Notes under the pieces: model-generated
What the model saw: only the letters and a program-made list of their open reading frames with translations
What the model was told of the DNA's origin: nothing
The model's database searches: none
DNA from: Streptomyces sp. f51
GTDB lineage: Bacteria; Actinomycetota; Actinomycetes; Streptomycetales; Streptomycetaceae
DNA length: 64,000 nucleotides
Direction of reading: 5' to 3'
Assembly (NCBI RefSeq): GCF_037940415.1
Contig: NZ_CP149798.1
Coordinates: forward strand, 4,249,001 to 4,313,000
Translations under genes and position numbers: made by a program
Shown here: piece by piece, positions 8,581 through 19,017 of the stretch
Numbering within the stretch: the first letter of the stretch is position 1
Layout: each line of letters starts with the position of its first letter

Positions 8581-9091
8581 GGGTACTAGCGGTACCAGGG
8601 GCTCCTCCATACCTTCAAGAAACGTGTGGTGCGCCACAGTTGTTCAATCGGCCGCCGAATTCGTCGCCTGTCACTCTTTATTGACGCCGTAACGGGCATT
8701 GCGGACACTGTCCATCAGGGCCGTGATCATGGCCTTTCAGCATTACGTCCGAATTGCCCGCCACCTACCACCGGTTGAAGAGGATGGCCAAGCCCGGCTT
8801 ATCTGACCCATAGGTAGATGTGGCGCAGGTCACGGAACGGTCACCCGGGCGCTCGCGTCCCGCGCGGGAAGGCCGGCCGGCCCCGGTCCGCCGTCGCTCG
8901 TGAACGCGTGCACGTGTCCACATCGGTCCCCTCGGTCCCTCCGAAGTGTGAACGCGTCCCTCTATCAAGGGGTTGCGTCCAGCGCCAATTTGCATGCAGC
9001 GGAAGTCTCTTGATATTGAGACGACCCTCTGGGCCTGCGGTAATGAGCGAAAATGTCACGTCTCGTGATCGACCTGACGCTTCGCGTGTGA

Positions 9092-9175
9092 AGATCACTG
9101 CTCATCCGACTTCATGATCGTTCGTCAGGTGGTGGAGATCACAAAGCTAAGGCAATACCCCGTGTCGCAGATCAC
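9092..9175 (+). promoter_or_regulatory. Three phased AGATCAC repeats upstream of nuoA
   Basis: AGATCAC occurs at 9092-9098, 9136-9142 and 9169-9175, spaced 44 and 33 bp, close to whole helical turns. The first two read GTGAAGATCAC and GTGGAGATCAC, each a short inverted repeat (GTG...CAC). They lie just upstream of the presumed nuo -10 region, where an activator would bind. The regulator is not identified. Confidence 0.4.
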
Positions 9176-9209
9176 AGACCGCCGGGCATAAGATGCGAGG
9201 CAGTTGGGC

Positions 9210-9227
9210 TTGTGACCTGCTTCACAT
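9210..9227 (+). promoter_or_regulatory. Rex operator (ROP) upstream of nuoA
   Basis: TTGTGACCTGCTTCACAT matches the Streptomyces Rex consensus TTGTGAANNNNTTCACAA at 12 of 14 specified positions. Rex is a repressor that leaves DNA when NADH is high. The site lies about 16 bp downstream of the TAAGAT hexamer (9189-9194), so bound Rex would overlap the likely transcription start and block it. Control of complex I by NADH/NAD+ ratio is consistent with known Rex targets. Confidence 0.75.
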
Positions 9228-9333
9228 GTCCGCGATCTTCGCCGGGACGGGCGGGGTTCGCGGTGCTGGCGAGGCAGGGGTGCAGGCTCGCCGAACCGCC
9301 ACCAGTCAGTGCCGACTGAGAGGAGCGAGGAGC

Positions 9334-9693
9334 GTGAACGCGTATGCGCCGATCCTCGTACTGGGAGCCCTCGGGGCAGGCTTTGCGATCTTCTCCGTGG
9401 TCATGGCCACGCTGATCGGTCCGAAGCGGTACAACCGCGCCAAGCTCGACGCGTACGAGTGCGGCATCGAGCCGACCCCCACGCCGGTCGGCGGTGGGCG
9501 TTTTCCCATCAAGTACTACCTGACGGCGATGCTCTTCATCGTCTTCGACATCGAGATCGTCTTCCTCTACCCCTGGGCCGTCACCTTCGACGCCCTGGGT
9601 GTTTTCGGGCTCGTGGAGATGCTGCTCTTCGTGCTCACCGTCTTCGTCGCCTACGCGTATGTGTGGCGACGCGGCGGCCTGGAATGGGACTGA
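9334..9693 (+). CDS. nuoA: NADH-quinone oxidoreductase subunit A
   Basis: A 119-residue three-helix membrane subunit of complex I. It shows the family signature YECGIEP between helices 1 and 2 and KYYLTAMLFIVFDIEIVFLYPW, whose acidic residues line the quinone/proton path. GTG at 9334 is chosen because GAGGAGCGAGGAGC lies directly upstream and because translation further upstream is not conserved in character. It is the first gene of the operon, about 107 bp after the Rex operator, with 14 bp to nuoB. Confidence 0.95.
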   Translation: MNAYAPILVLGALGAGFAIFSVVMATLIGPKRYNRAKLDAYECGIEPTPTPVGGGRFPIKYYLTAMLFIVFDIEIVFLYPWAVTFDALGVFGLVEMLLFVLTVFVAYAYVWRRGGLEWD

Positions 9694-9707
9694 GGGGCCT
9701 TTAAGAC

Positions 9708-10262
9708 ATGGGACTCGAAGAAAAGCTGCCGAGCGGATTCCTGCTGACGACCGTCGAGCAGGCCGCGGGCTGGGTGCGCAAGGCGTCCGTCTTCCCCGCG
9801 ACATTCGGGCTCGCCTGCTGTGCCATCGAGATGATGACGACCGGCGCCGGGCGCTACGACCTGGCCCGCTTCGGTATGGAGGTCTTCCGCGGGTCGCCCC
9901 GCCAGGCCGACCTGATGATCGTGGCCGGCCGGGTGAGCCAGAAGATGGCGCCGGTGCTGCGGCAGGTCTACGACCAGATGCCCAACCCCAAGTGGGTCAT
10001 TTCCATGGGGGTTTGTGCTTCGTCGGGCGGAATGTTCAACAACTACGCCATTGTGCAGGGAGTCGACCACATCGTCCCGGTCGACATCTATTTGCCCGGA
10101 TGCCCGCCGCGGCCCGAGATGCTGATGGACGCGATTCTCAAGCTCCACCAGAAGATCCAGAGCACCAAGCTCGGCGTCAACGCCGAAGAAGCGGCCCGCG
10201 AGGCGGAGGAAGCGGCGCTCAAGGCGCTTCCCATCATCGAGATGAAGGGCCTGCTGCGGTGA
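9708..10262 (+). CDS. nuoB: NADH-quinone oxidoreductase subunit B (N2 cluster)
   Basis: A 184-residue peripheral-arm subunit that carries the terminal 4Fe-4S cluster N2, which hands electrons to menaquinone at the NuoB/NuoD interface. The four ligands are C37 and C38 (GLACCAIEM), C103 (MGVCASSGG) and C132 (YLPGCPP). ATG at 9708 follows a short leader. The C-terminal ~40 residues are a charged Glu/Ala-rich extension typical of actinobacterial NuoB. The stop overlaps the GTG of nuoC by four bases. Confidence 0.96.
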   Translation: MGLEEKLPSGFLLTTVEQAAGWVRKASVFPATFGLACCAIEMMTTGAGRYDLARFGMEVFRGSPRQADLMIVAGRVSQKMAPVLRQVYDQMPNPKWVISMGVCASSGGMFNNYAIVQGVDHIVPVDIYLPGCPPRPEMLMDAILKLHQKIQSTKLGVNAEEAAREAEEAALKALPIIEMKGLLR

Positions 10263-10995
10263 GCGACGCGAACGGCAACGGGGTCAACCCCGAGAAGGAC
10301 CTGGGCGCCTCCAACCTTCCCGGCCAGCGAGGCGACAAGGGCGAGGAGATCCGCGTCCAGCGCGGCATGTTCGGCGCCAACAACGGAGGCGACACCTCCG
10401 GGTACGGCGGCCTGGTCCGCTCGATCCGGCTGCCCGGAGCGGCCACCCGCCCCTACGGCGGCTGGTTCGACGAGGTGGCCGACGAGCTGGAGGGCGCCCT
10501 GGAGGAACAGGGACTCGTCCCCGAGAACGTCATCGACAAGACGGTCGTCGACCGCGACGAGATCACGTTCCACGTCGAACGCGAGTACCTGCTCCCCGTC
10601 GCCCAGACGCTGCGCGACGACCCGGCCCTCCGGTTCGAGCTGTGCACCGGGGTCTCCGGCGTGCATCACCCGCAGGACAAGGGACGCGAGCTGCACGCCG
10701 TCTACCACCTGCGTTCGATCACCCACAACCGGCTGATCCGGCTGGAGGTCAGCGCCCCGGACGCGGACCCGCACGTCCCCTCGCTCGTCTCCGTCTATCC
10801 GACGAACGACTGGCACGAGCGCGAGACGTACGACTTCTTCGGCCTGATCTTCGACGGCCACCCCGCGCTGACGCGGATCATGATGCCGGACGACTGGCAG
10901 GGCTTCCCGCAGCGCAAGGACTACCCCCTCGGCGGCATCGCCGTCGAGTACAAGGGCGCCCAGATCCCGGCTCCGGACCAGCGGAGGTCGTACTC

Positions 10996-10999
<4 letters not shown>
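10259..10999 (+). CDS. nuoC: NADH-quinone oxidoreductase subunit C (30 kDa)
   Basis: A 246-residue peripheral-arm subunit. The first ~70 residues are a variable acidic/glycine-rich extension (PEKDLGASNLPGQRGDKG); the core 30-kDa domain follows, with the signature ERETYDFFGLIFDGHPALTRI and DYPLGG close to the C-terminus. GTG at 10259 overlaps the nuoB stop (GTGA), and the stop overlaps the nuoD ATG (ATGA), so translation is coupled on both sides. NuoC helps join NuoB and NuoD and carries no cofactor. Confidence 0.95.
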
Positions 11000-12332
<1,333 letters not shown>

Positions 12333-12336
<4 letters not shown>

Positions 12337-13175
12337 CCACCACCCCCGAGGGCGTCAGCCTGGGCATGCCCCAACTGCCCGCGCCCGACTACCCGGCCGA
12401 CGTCCGGGCCCGACTGGAGGCGGACGCGCGCGAGATCATCGCCCGCTACCCCGACTCCCGCTCGGCGCTCCTTCCGTTGCTGCATCTCGTGCAGTCGCAG
12501 GAGGGCCATGTCACCCGCACGGGACAGCGGTTCTGCGCGGAGGTGCTGAACCTGACGACGGCCGAGGTCGCCGCCGTCGCGACCTTCTACTCGATGTACC
12601 GGCGCAAGCCCAGCGGTGACTACCAGGTGGGTGTCTGCACCAACACCCTGTGTGCCGTCATGGGCGGCGACGCCATCTTCGAGGCCCTCCAGGACCACCT
12701 CGGCGTCGGCAACGGGGAGACCACCGGTGACGGCAAGGTCACCCTGGAGCACATCGAGTGCAACGCGGCCTGTGATTTCGCGCCCGTCGTGATGGTGAAC
12801 TGGGAGTTCTTCGACAACCAGACCGTGGACTCGGCCAAGCGTCTCGTCGACGACCTGCGCTCCGGCGTCGACGTCGACCCGACCCGCGGCGCCCGGCTGT
12901 GCACCTTCAAGGACACCGCCCGGATCCTGGCGGGCTTCCCCGACGAGCGCGAGGGCGCGGTCGACGGCGGCGGCAGCGCGGGCCACGCCTCCCTGGTGGG
13001 CCTGCGCCTGGCCAAGGGGGAGAGCGCCCCCGCGCGCGTGGTGCATCCGCGCGGCGGAGGAGCACCTCAGAACCAGCGGCCCGCCGAGCACCCGAGCTCG
13101 CACGACGCGCCGCAGGACACGTCGGCCTCCGACCCGTCCCACCCGGCGGGTCCCGTGGCAGAGGAGGGGGAGTGA
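12333..13175 (+). CDS. nuoE: NADH-quinone oxidoreductase subunit E (24 kDa, 2Fe-2S)
   Basis: A 280-residue thioredoxin-fold subunit carrying the off-path 2Fe-2S cluster N1a. Ligands are C102 and C107 (VCTNTLC) and C143 and C147 (ECNAACD). The core ends near residue 195; the remaining ~85 residues are a hydrophilic, Gly/Pro/His-rich tail (HPRGGGAPQNQRP) that is an actinobacterial extension with no known role. It pairs with NuoF and NuoG as the NADH-oxidising module. Start and stop both overlap neighbours. Confidence 0.95.
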
Positions 13176-14524
13176 TGACCTTGGCAGCCGAGATCAACGA
13201 AACGAGTCCCGAAAAGCTGCTCGCACCCGTGCTGTCGGCCTTCTGGGACGAGGACAGGTCCTGGTCGCTGGACGTCTACCGAAGGCACGAGGGGTACGAG
13301 GGCCTGCGCAAGGCACTCGCCATGTCGCCGGACGATCTGATCGCGTACGTCAAGGACTCCGGACTGCGCGGTCGCGGCGGGGCCGGCTTCCCGACCGGAA
13401 TGAAATGGCAGTTCATTCCCCAGGGAGACGGCAAACCTCACTATCTAGTTGTCAACGCCGACGAATCGGAGCCGGGAACCTGCAAGGACATCCCGCTCCT
13501 CTTCGCGAACCCGCACAGCCTCATCGAGGGCATTGTGATCGCGTGCTATGCCATTCGGTCTTCGCATGCCTTCATCTATCTCCGCGGTGAAGTGGTCCCG
13601 GTACTGCGGCGGTTGCACGAGGCCGTACGTGAGGCCTACGCGGCGGGCTACCTGGGCGAGAACATCCTGGGCAGCGGACTCGACCTCCAGCTCACCGTGC
13701 ACGCGGGCGCGGGCGCGTACATCTGCGGTGAGGAGACCGCACTGCTCGACTCGCTCGAAGGCCGTCGCGGCCAACCGCGGCTTCGTCCCCCTTTCCCTGC
13801 TGTCGCGGGCCTCTATGCGTGTCCAACTGTTGTGAACAACGTCGAATCCATCGCGTCAGTTCCCGCAATTCTCCACAAAGGCAAGGAATGGTTCAGGTCG
13901 ATGGGCAGCGAGAAGTCTCCGGGCTTCACGCTCTACTCGCTCAGCGGCCACGTCGCCAGCCCCGGCCAGTACGAGGCACCGCTCGGCATCACTCTTCGTC
14001 AACTCCTCGACATGAGCGGCGGGATGCGTCCCGGCCACCGGCTGAAGTTCTGGACGCCGGGCGGCTCCTCGACCCCGATGTTCACCGACGAGCATCTCGA
14101 CGTCCCTCTTGACTACGAAGGAGTGGGCGCCGCGGGTTCCATGCTCGGCACGAAAGCACTCCAGTGCTTCGACGAGACGACGTGCGTCGTCCGCGCCGTC
14201 ACCCGCTGGACCGAGTTCTACGCCCACGAGTCCTGCGGCAAGTGCACGCCCTGCCGCGAAGGAACGTACTGGCTCGTCCAGTTGCTCCGTGACATCGAGG
14301 CCGGCAAGGGCGTCATGTCCGACCTCGACAAGCTGAACGACATCGCCGACAACATCAACGGCAAGTCCTTCTGCGCCCTCGGCGACGGTGCCGCCTCGCC
14401 GATCTTCTCCTCGCTCAAGTACTTCCGCGAGGAGTACGAGCAGCACATCACGGGCCGCGGCTGCCCCTTCGACCCCGCCAGGTCCACGGTCTGGGCGGAC
14501 AAGCACACGGAGGTGAACGCATGA
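13175..14524 (+). CDS. nuoF: NADH-quinone oxidoreductase subunit F (FMN, NADH site)
   Basis: A 449-residue flavoprotein that takes a hydride from NADH. GRGGAGFPTGMKW is the FMN/NADH-binding loop, YICGEETALL the second nucleotide block, and C354, C357, C360 (SCGKCTPCREG) with C400 (SFCALGDG) bind 4Fe-4S cluster N3. ATG at 13175 overlaps the nuoE stop. The central part (about 13395-13570 and 13790-13900) uses noticeably more A/T-ending codons than the rest of the operon, including a CTA Leu codon that is rare in such genomes; the protein itself is intact. Confidence 0.96.
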   Translation: MTLAAEINETSPEKLLAPVLSAFWDEDRSWSLDVYRRHEGYEGLRKALAMSPDDLIAYVKDSGLRGRGGAGFPTGMKWQFIPQGDGKPHYLVVNADESEPGTCKDIPLLFANPHSLIEGIVIACYAIRSSHAFIYLRGEVVPVLRRLHEAVREAYAAGYLGENILGSGLDLQLTVHAGAGAYICGEETALLDSLEGRRGQPRLRPPFPAVAGLYACPTVVNNVESIASVPAILHKGKEWFRSMGSEKSPGFTLYSLSGHVASPGQYEAPLGITLRQLLDMSGGMRPGHRLKFWTPGGSSTPMFTDEHLDVPLDYEGVGAAGSMLGTKALQCFDETTCVVRAVTRWTEFYAHESCGKCTPCREGTYWLVQLLRDIEAGKGVMSDLDKLNDIADNINGKSFCALGDGAASPIFSSLKYFREEYEQHITGRGCPFDPARSTVWADKHTEVNA

Positions 14525-17025
14525 CAGTGACCACCAGCGCTCCCTCCGGAGGCGGGGAAGCGTCGGTCCCGCCGGAGGACCTCGTCTCGCTGACGATCGA
14601 CGGCGTGGAGATGAGCGTGCCCAAGGGCACCCTGGTCATCCGGGCCGCCGAGCAGCTCGGCATCGAGATCCCCCGGTTCTGCGACCACCCGCTCCTCGAC
14701 CCGGCCGGTGCCTGCCGCCAGTGCATCGTCGAGGTCGAGGGCCAGCGCAAGCCCATGGCGTCCTGCACGATCACCTGTACGGACGGGATGGTCGTCAAGA
14801 CTCAACTCACCTCCCAGGTCGCCGAGAAGGCACAGCACGGTGTGATGGAGCTGCTGCTCATCAACCACCCGCTGGACTGCCCGGTCTGCGACAAGGGAGG
14901 CGAGTGCCCCCTCCAGAACCAGGCGATGTCGCACGGCAACGCCGAGTCCCGGTTCGAGGGCAGGAAGCGGACCTACGAGAAGCCCGTCCCCATCTCCACG
15001 CAGGTGCTGCTCGACCGCGAGCGGTGCGTGCTGTGCGCCCGCTGCACCCGCTTCTCGAACCAGATCGCGGGCGACCCCATGATCGAACTGGTCGAGCGGG
15101 GCGCACTCCAGCAGGTCGGCACCGGTGACGGCGACCCCTTCGAGTCGTATTTCTCCGGGAACACGATCCAGATCTGCCCGGTGGGCGCGCTCACGTCGGC
15201 GGCGTACCGCTTCCGCTCGCGCCCCTTCGACCTCATCTCCTCGCACTCCGTGTGCGAGCACTGCTCCGGCGGCTGCGCCACGCGCACCGACCACCGGCGC
15301 GGCAAGGTGATGCGGCGGCTCGCGGCACCGGACCCCGAGGTCAACGAGGAGTGGCTCTGCGACAAGGGCCGGTTCGGGTTCCGGTACGCGCAGCAGCGCG
15401 ACCGCCTCGACACCCCCCTGGTGCGCAACAGCGAGGGCGTCCTCGAACCCGCCTCCTGGCCGGAGGCCCTCGAAGCCGCCGCGCAGGGCCTGACGGCGGC
15501 CCGCGGCCGGGCCGGTGTCCTCACCGGCGGCCGGCTCACCGTCGAGGACGCCTACGCGTACAGCAAGTTCGCGCGCGTGGCCCTCGACACGAACGACATC
15601 GACTTCCGCGCGCGCGTGCACAGTTCCGAGGAGGCCGACTTCCTGGCCGCCCGGATCGCCGGACGCGGCCGGGACCTCGACGGAACCGGTGTCACGTACA
15701 CCTCGCTGGAGAAGGCACCCGCCGTCCTGCTGGCCGGCTTCGAGTCCGAGGAGGAGGCGCCCGGCGTCTTCCTGCGGCTGCGCAAGGCGTGGCGCGGGCA
15801 CGGTCAGAAGACCTTCTCCCTCGCCACGCACGCCACCCGCGGTCTGGACAAGGCGGGCGGCACGCTGCTGCCCGCGGCTCCCGGCACCGAGACCGAGTGG
15901 CTGGACGCGCTCGCGAGCGGGGTCGGCCTGGACGAGGACGGCAGCAGGGCCGCCGAGGCGCTGCGCACCGAAGGCGCCGTGATCGTCGTCGGCGAGCGGC
16001 TCGCCGCCGTGGCGGGCGGGCTGACCGCCGCCGTGCGGACCGCGACCGCCACGGGCGCCCGGCTGGTGTGGATCCCGCGCCGGGCCGGAGAACGCGGTGC
16101 GGTCGAGGCCGGCGCGCTTCCGTCGCTGCTGCCGGGCGGCCGTCCGGCCACCGATCCGCGCGCGCGGGACGAGGTCGCGGCCGCCTGGGGCGTCTCCGAA
16201 CTCCCGCACCGCTACGGCCGTGACACCGGCCAGATCGTGGAAGCGGCCGTCGGCGGCGAACTACGGGCCCTGGTGGTCGCGGGCGTGGAGGTCGCCGACC
16301 TGCCCGATCCGGCACGCGCGCGTGCGGCCCTGTCCGAAGTGGGCTTCCTGGTGTCGCTCGAACTGCGGCCCAGCGAGGTCACCGAGTACGCCGACGTCGT
16401 CCTGCCGGTCGCCGCGGCCGCCGAGAAGGCCGGGAGCTTCCTCAACTGGGAAGGCAGGGTCCGCTCCTTCGAGGCCGCGCTCAAGCCCGACCAGATGACC
16501 CGGCGTCTCGCGCCCGCCGACGCGCGGGTCCTCCAGATGCTGGCCGACGCCATGGACGTACACCTCGGGCTGCCGGATCTTCGCACCACGCGCGCGGAAC
16601 TCGACCGGCTCGGCGCCTGGGACGGGCCGAGGGCCGACGAACCGCGTGAGGCCGGGGTGCAGATGCCGCGTCCCGCCGCCGGAGAGGCCGTACTGGCCGG
16701 GCACCGGCTGCTGCTCGACCAGGGACGCCTCCAGGAGGGCGACGAGGCGCTCGCCGGGACCCGGCACGCCGCACGCGCGTGCGTGTCGGCCGCCACCGCC
16801 GCCGAGGCGGGGGTCAAGGACGGAGACCTCATCGCCGTGACCGGTCCCGCCGGAGCGGTCGAACTCCCGCTCCGGATCACCGAGATGCCCGACCGCGTGG
16901 TCTGGCTCCCGCTGAACTCGACCGGTGGGGGCGTCGCCTCCGACACCGGGGCGCTGCCCGGCGCACTCGTCCGCATCGGCCCGGCGACCGTCGCCGCCGA
17001 GGCCCCCAAGGAGGTGGAGGCATGA
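14521..17025 (+). CDS. nuoG: NADH-quinone oxidoreductase subunit G (75 kDa)
   Basis: An 834-residue subunit that wires electrons through several Fe-S clusters. A plant-type ferredoxin domain holds N1b (C54, C65, C68, C82). HPLDCPVCDKGGEC supplies the His/Cys-ligated N5, and RCVLCARC with a later ICPVGAL supplies N4. CEHCSGGC followed by WLCDKGR gives a CxxCxxxC...C set, the additional N7 cluster found in some bacteria. The remaining ~550 residues form the molybdopterin-oxidoreductase-like domain, catalytically unused in complex I. Start overlaps nuoF; stop overlaps nuoH (ATGA). Confidence 0.96.
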   Translation: MTVTTSAPSGGGEASVPPEDLVSLTIDGVEMSVPKGTLVIRAAEQLGIEIPRFCDHPLLDPAGACRQCIVEVEGQRKPMASCTITCTDGMVVKTQLTSQVAEKAQHGVMELLLINHPLDCPVCDKGGECPLQNQAMSHGNAESRFEGRKRTYEKPVPISTQVLLDRERCVLCARCTRFSNQIAGDPMIELVERGALQQVGTGDGDPFESYFSGNTIQICPVGALTSAAYRFRSRPFDLISSHSVCEHCSGGCATRTDHRRGKVMRRLAAPDPEVNEEWLCDKGRFGFRYAQQRDRLDTPLVRNSEGVLEPASWPEALEAAAQGLTAARGRAGVLTGGRLTVEDAYAYSKFARVALDTNDIDFRARVHSSEEADFLAARIAGRGRDLDGTGVTYTSLEKAPAVLLAGFESEEEAPGVFLRLRKAWRGHGQKTFSLATHATRGLDKAGGTLLPAAPGTETEWLDALASGVGLDEDGSRAAEALRTEGAVIVVGERLAAVAGGLTAAVRTATATGARLVWIPRRAGERGAVEAGALPSLLPGGRPATDPRARDEVAAAWGVSELPHRYGRDTGQIVEAAVGGELRALVVAGVEVADLPDPARARAALSEVGFLVSLELRPSEVTEYADVVLPVAAAAEKAGSFLNWEGRVRSFEAALKPDQMTRRLAPADARVLQMLADAMDVHLGLPDLRTTRAELDRLGAWDGPRADEPREAGVQMPRPAAGEAVLAGHRLLLDQGRLQEGDEALAGTRHAARACVSAATAAEAGVKDGDLIAVTGPAGAVELPLRITEMPDRVVWLPLNSTGGGVASDTGALPGALVRIGPATVAAEAPKEVEA

Positions 17026-18395
17026 GGCCGTACCTCGCCACGGAAGACCTCTCGATGTTCGGCCACGACCCCTGGTGGCTGGTCGTCGTCAAGGCGGTGT
17101 TCTGCTTCGCCTTCCTGATGGTGACCGTGCTCTTCTCCATCGTCTGGGAGCGCAAGGTCGTCGCCTGGATGCAGTTGCGCATCGGCCCCAACCGGCACGG
17201 GCCCTGGGGCATGCTCCAGTCGCTCGCCGACGGCGTGAAGCTGATGCTCAAGGAAGACGTCATCGTCAAGCGCGCGGACAAGGTGGTCTACGTCCTCGCG
17301 CCGATCGTGGCGGCCATCCCGGCCTTCATGGCGATCGCGGTGATCCCCTTCGGGCCGGCGGACAACGAGGTCTCGATCTTCGGTCAGCGCACCACGATGC
17401 AGCTCACCGACCTGCCGATCGCGATGCTCTACATCCTCGCGGTGGCCTCGGTGGGCATCTACGGGATCGTGCTGGCCGGCTGGAGCTCCGGATCCACCTA
17501 CCCGCTCCTCGGCGGCCTGCGCTCCTGCGCCCAGATGATCTCGTACGAGATCGCCATGGGTGCCGCGTTCGCCTCCGTGTTCCTCTACTCCGGTTCGATG
17601 TCGACCTCGACGATCGTCGAGCAGCAGCACGACCGCTGGTACATCGTCCTGCTGCCGGTCTCCTTCCTGATCTACGTCGTGACGATGATCGGCGAGACCA
17701 ACCGGGCCCCGTTCGACATGCCGGAGTCCGAGGGCGACCTGGTCGGCGGCTTCAACACCGAGTACTCGTCGATCAAGTTCGCGCTCTTCATGCTCGCCGA
17801 GTACGTGAACATGGTGACGGTCTCGGCCGTGTCCACGACGCTCTTCCTGGGCGGCTGGCGGGCCCCGTGGCCGATCAGCAGCTTCTGGGAGGGCGCCAAC
17901 CACGGCTGGTGGCCGATGCTCTGGTTCGTGGTGAAGGTGCAGCTGCTGCTGTTCTTCTTCATCTGGCTGCGCGGCACGCTCCCGCGTGTCCGCTACGACC
18001 AGCTGATGAAGCTCGGCTGGAAGGTGCTCATCCCGGTCTCCGTGGTCTGGCTGATGCTCGTCGCGACGGTGCGGACGCTGCGCAACGAGCACTACGACTT
18101 CGCGGACATCGCCCTGTACGTGGGCGGAGGCGTCCTCGCCCTGCTGCTGCTGTCGTTCGTGGCGGACATCTTCCGCGACAAGCAGGGCCGGGAGACGCCC
18201 CCCGCAGAGCCCGCCGCCTTCGACCCGATGGCCGGCGGATTCCCCGTGCCCCCGCTGCCCGGACAGGAGCTGCCGCCGGTACCGCGGCGCCGTCCGCGCC
18301 GCGAGCGGGAGCTGATTGTCAGTGGCGGGTCCGATACTGCGAGTGATGGATCGGTTACCGGATCTCGTGACGGAAAGGAGGGGTCCGATGGCTGA
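17022..18395 (+). CDS. nuoH: NADH-quinone oxidoreductase subunit H
   Basis: A 457-residue membrane subunit (eight helices) that seals the quinone tunnel and links electron transfer to proton pumping. Visible signatures are RIGPNRHGPWG, the acidic loop ETNRAPFDMPESEGDLV with the conserved Glu residues, and FNTEYSSIKFALF. After the last helix (near residue 395) comes a ~60-residue Pro/Arg-rich cytoplasmic tail (PPLPGQELPPVPRRRP), longer than in enterobacteria. The stop lies inside the nuoI start region (8-bp overlap). Confidence 0.95.
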   Translation: MRPYLATEDLSMFGHDPWWLVVVKAVFCFAFLMVTVLFSIVWERKVVAWMQLRIGPNRHGPWGMLQSLADGVKLMLKEDVIVKRADKVVYVLAPIVAAIPAFMAIAVIPFGPADNEVSIFGQRTTMQLTDLPIAMLYILAVASVGIYGIVLAGWSSGSTYPLLGGLRSCAQMISYEIAMGAAFASVFLYSGSMSTSTIVEQQHDRWYIVLLPVSFLIYVVTMIGETNRAPFDMPESEGDLVGGFNTEYSSIKFALFMLAEYVNMVTVSAVSTTLFLGGWRAPWPISSFWEGANHGWWPMLWFVVKVQLLLFFFIWLRGTLPRVRYDQLMKLGWKVLIPVSVVWLMLVATVRTLRNEHYDFADIALYVGGGVLALLLLSFVADIFRDKQGRETPPAEPAAFDPMAGGFPVPPLPGQELPPVPRRRPRRERELIVSGGSDTASDGSVTGSRDGKEGSDG

Positions 18396-19017
18396 GGAGC
18401 CGAAGGAGACCAAACCGGGTTTCCAGAACCCCGTCGCCGGTTTCGGCGTGACCTTCAAGGCCATGTTCAAGAAGCGGCTGACCGAGCAGTACCCGGAACA
18501 GCAGAAGACGACCGCACCGCGGTTCCACGGCCGGCACCAGCTCAACCGCCATCCGGACGGCCTGGAGAAGTGCGTCGGCTGTGAGCTGTGCGCCTGGGCC
18601 TGTCCGGCGGACGCGATCTATGTGGAGGGCGCGGACAACACCGAGGAGGAGCGCTACTCCCCGGGTGAGCGCTACGGCCGCGTCTACCAGATCAACTACG
18701 CCCGCTGCATCCTGTGCGGCCTGTGCATCGAGGCGTGCCCCACGCGCGCGCTGACGATGACGAACGAGTTCGAGCTCGCGGACAGCAGTCGCGCCAACCT
18801 CATCTACACCAAGGAGCAGCTGCTCGCCGGGCTCCAGGAAGGCATGGTCGAGACACCGCACTCGATCTTCCCGGGCACGGACGAGCAGGACTACTACCGA
18901 GGCCTGGTGACCGAGGCGGCGCCCGGCACCGAGCGCCAGGTGGCCGTCTCCCAGGGCGAGTCGCACCCCTCGGCGAGCCCGTCGGGCCCGTCCGCCGGAG
19001 AGGGGGCGCAGGCATGA
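18388..19017 (+). CDS. nuoI: NADH-quinone oxidoreductase subunit I (2x 4Fe-4S)
   Basis: A 209-residue ferredoxin-like subunit holding clusters N6a and N6b on the electron path to N2. The two ligand sets are C62, C65, C68, C72 (CVGCELCAWACP) and C107, C110, C113, C117 (CILCGLCIEACP). ATG at 18388 has AAAGGAGGGG five bases upstream, the strongest ribosome site in the operon, and overlaps the end of nuoH. The last ~30 residues are a Ser/Pro-rich tail. Stop overlaps nuoJ. Confidence 0.96.
   Translation: MAEEPKETKPGFQNPVAGFGVTFKAMFKKRLTEQYPEQQKTTAPRFHGRHQLNRHPDGLEKCVGCELCAWACPADAIYVEGADNTEEERYSPGERYGRVYQINYARCILCGLCIEACPTRALTMTNEFELADSSRANLIYTKEQLLAGLQEGMVETPHSIFPGTDEQDYYRGLVTEAAPGTERQVAVSQGESHPSASPSGPSAGEGAQA

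Larger units (their letters stand above)
8581..9333. other. 753-bp divergent intergenic region upstream of nuoA
   Basis: No convincing gene was seen. The part next to nuoA (9090-9230) holds AGATCAC repeats, a TAAGAT -10-like hexamer at 9189-9194 and a Rex operator. Its base composition is less GC-rich than the flanking genes, as expected for a large promoter region. A short inverted repeat, GTCTC (9005-9009) with GAGAC (9018-9022), is also present. Confidence 0.6.

Noticed and set aside
8581..8830. c-di-AMP riboswitch upstream of the NlpC/P60 gene
   Set aside because: None of the conserved blocks (GGGGAACCA, GGGGTGAA, CCGAACCCGACAG) is present on the minus strand.
8818..9117. Possible small plus-strand gene of 99 codons in the nuoA leader
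   Set aside because: No ribosome site, Arg/Ser/Pro-rich product and no motif; it overlaps the regulatory region.
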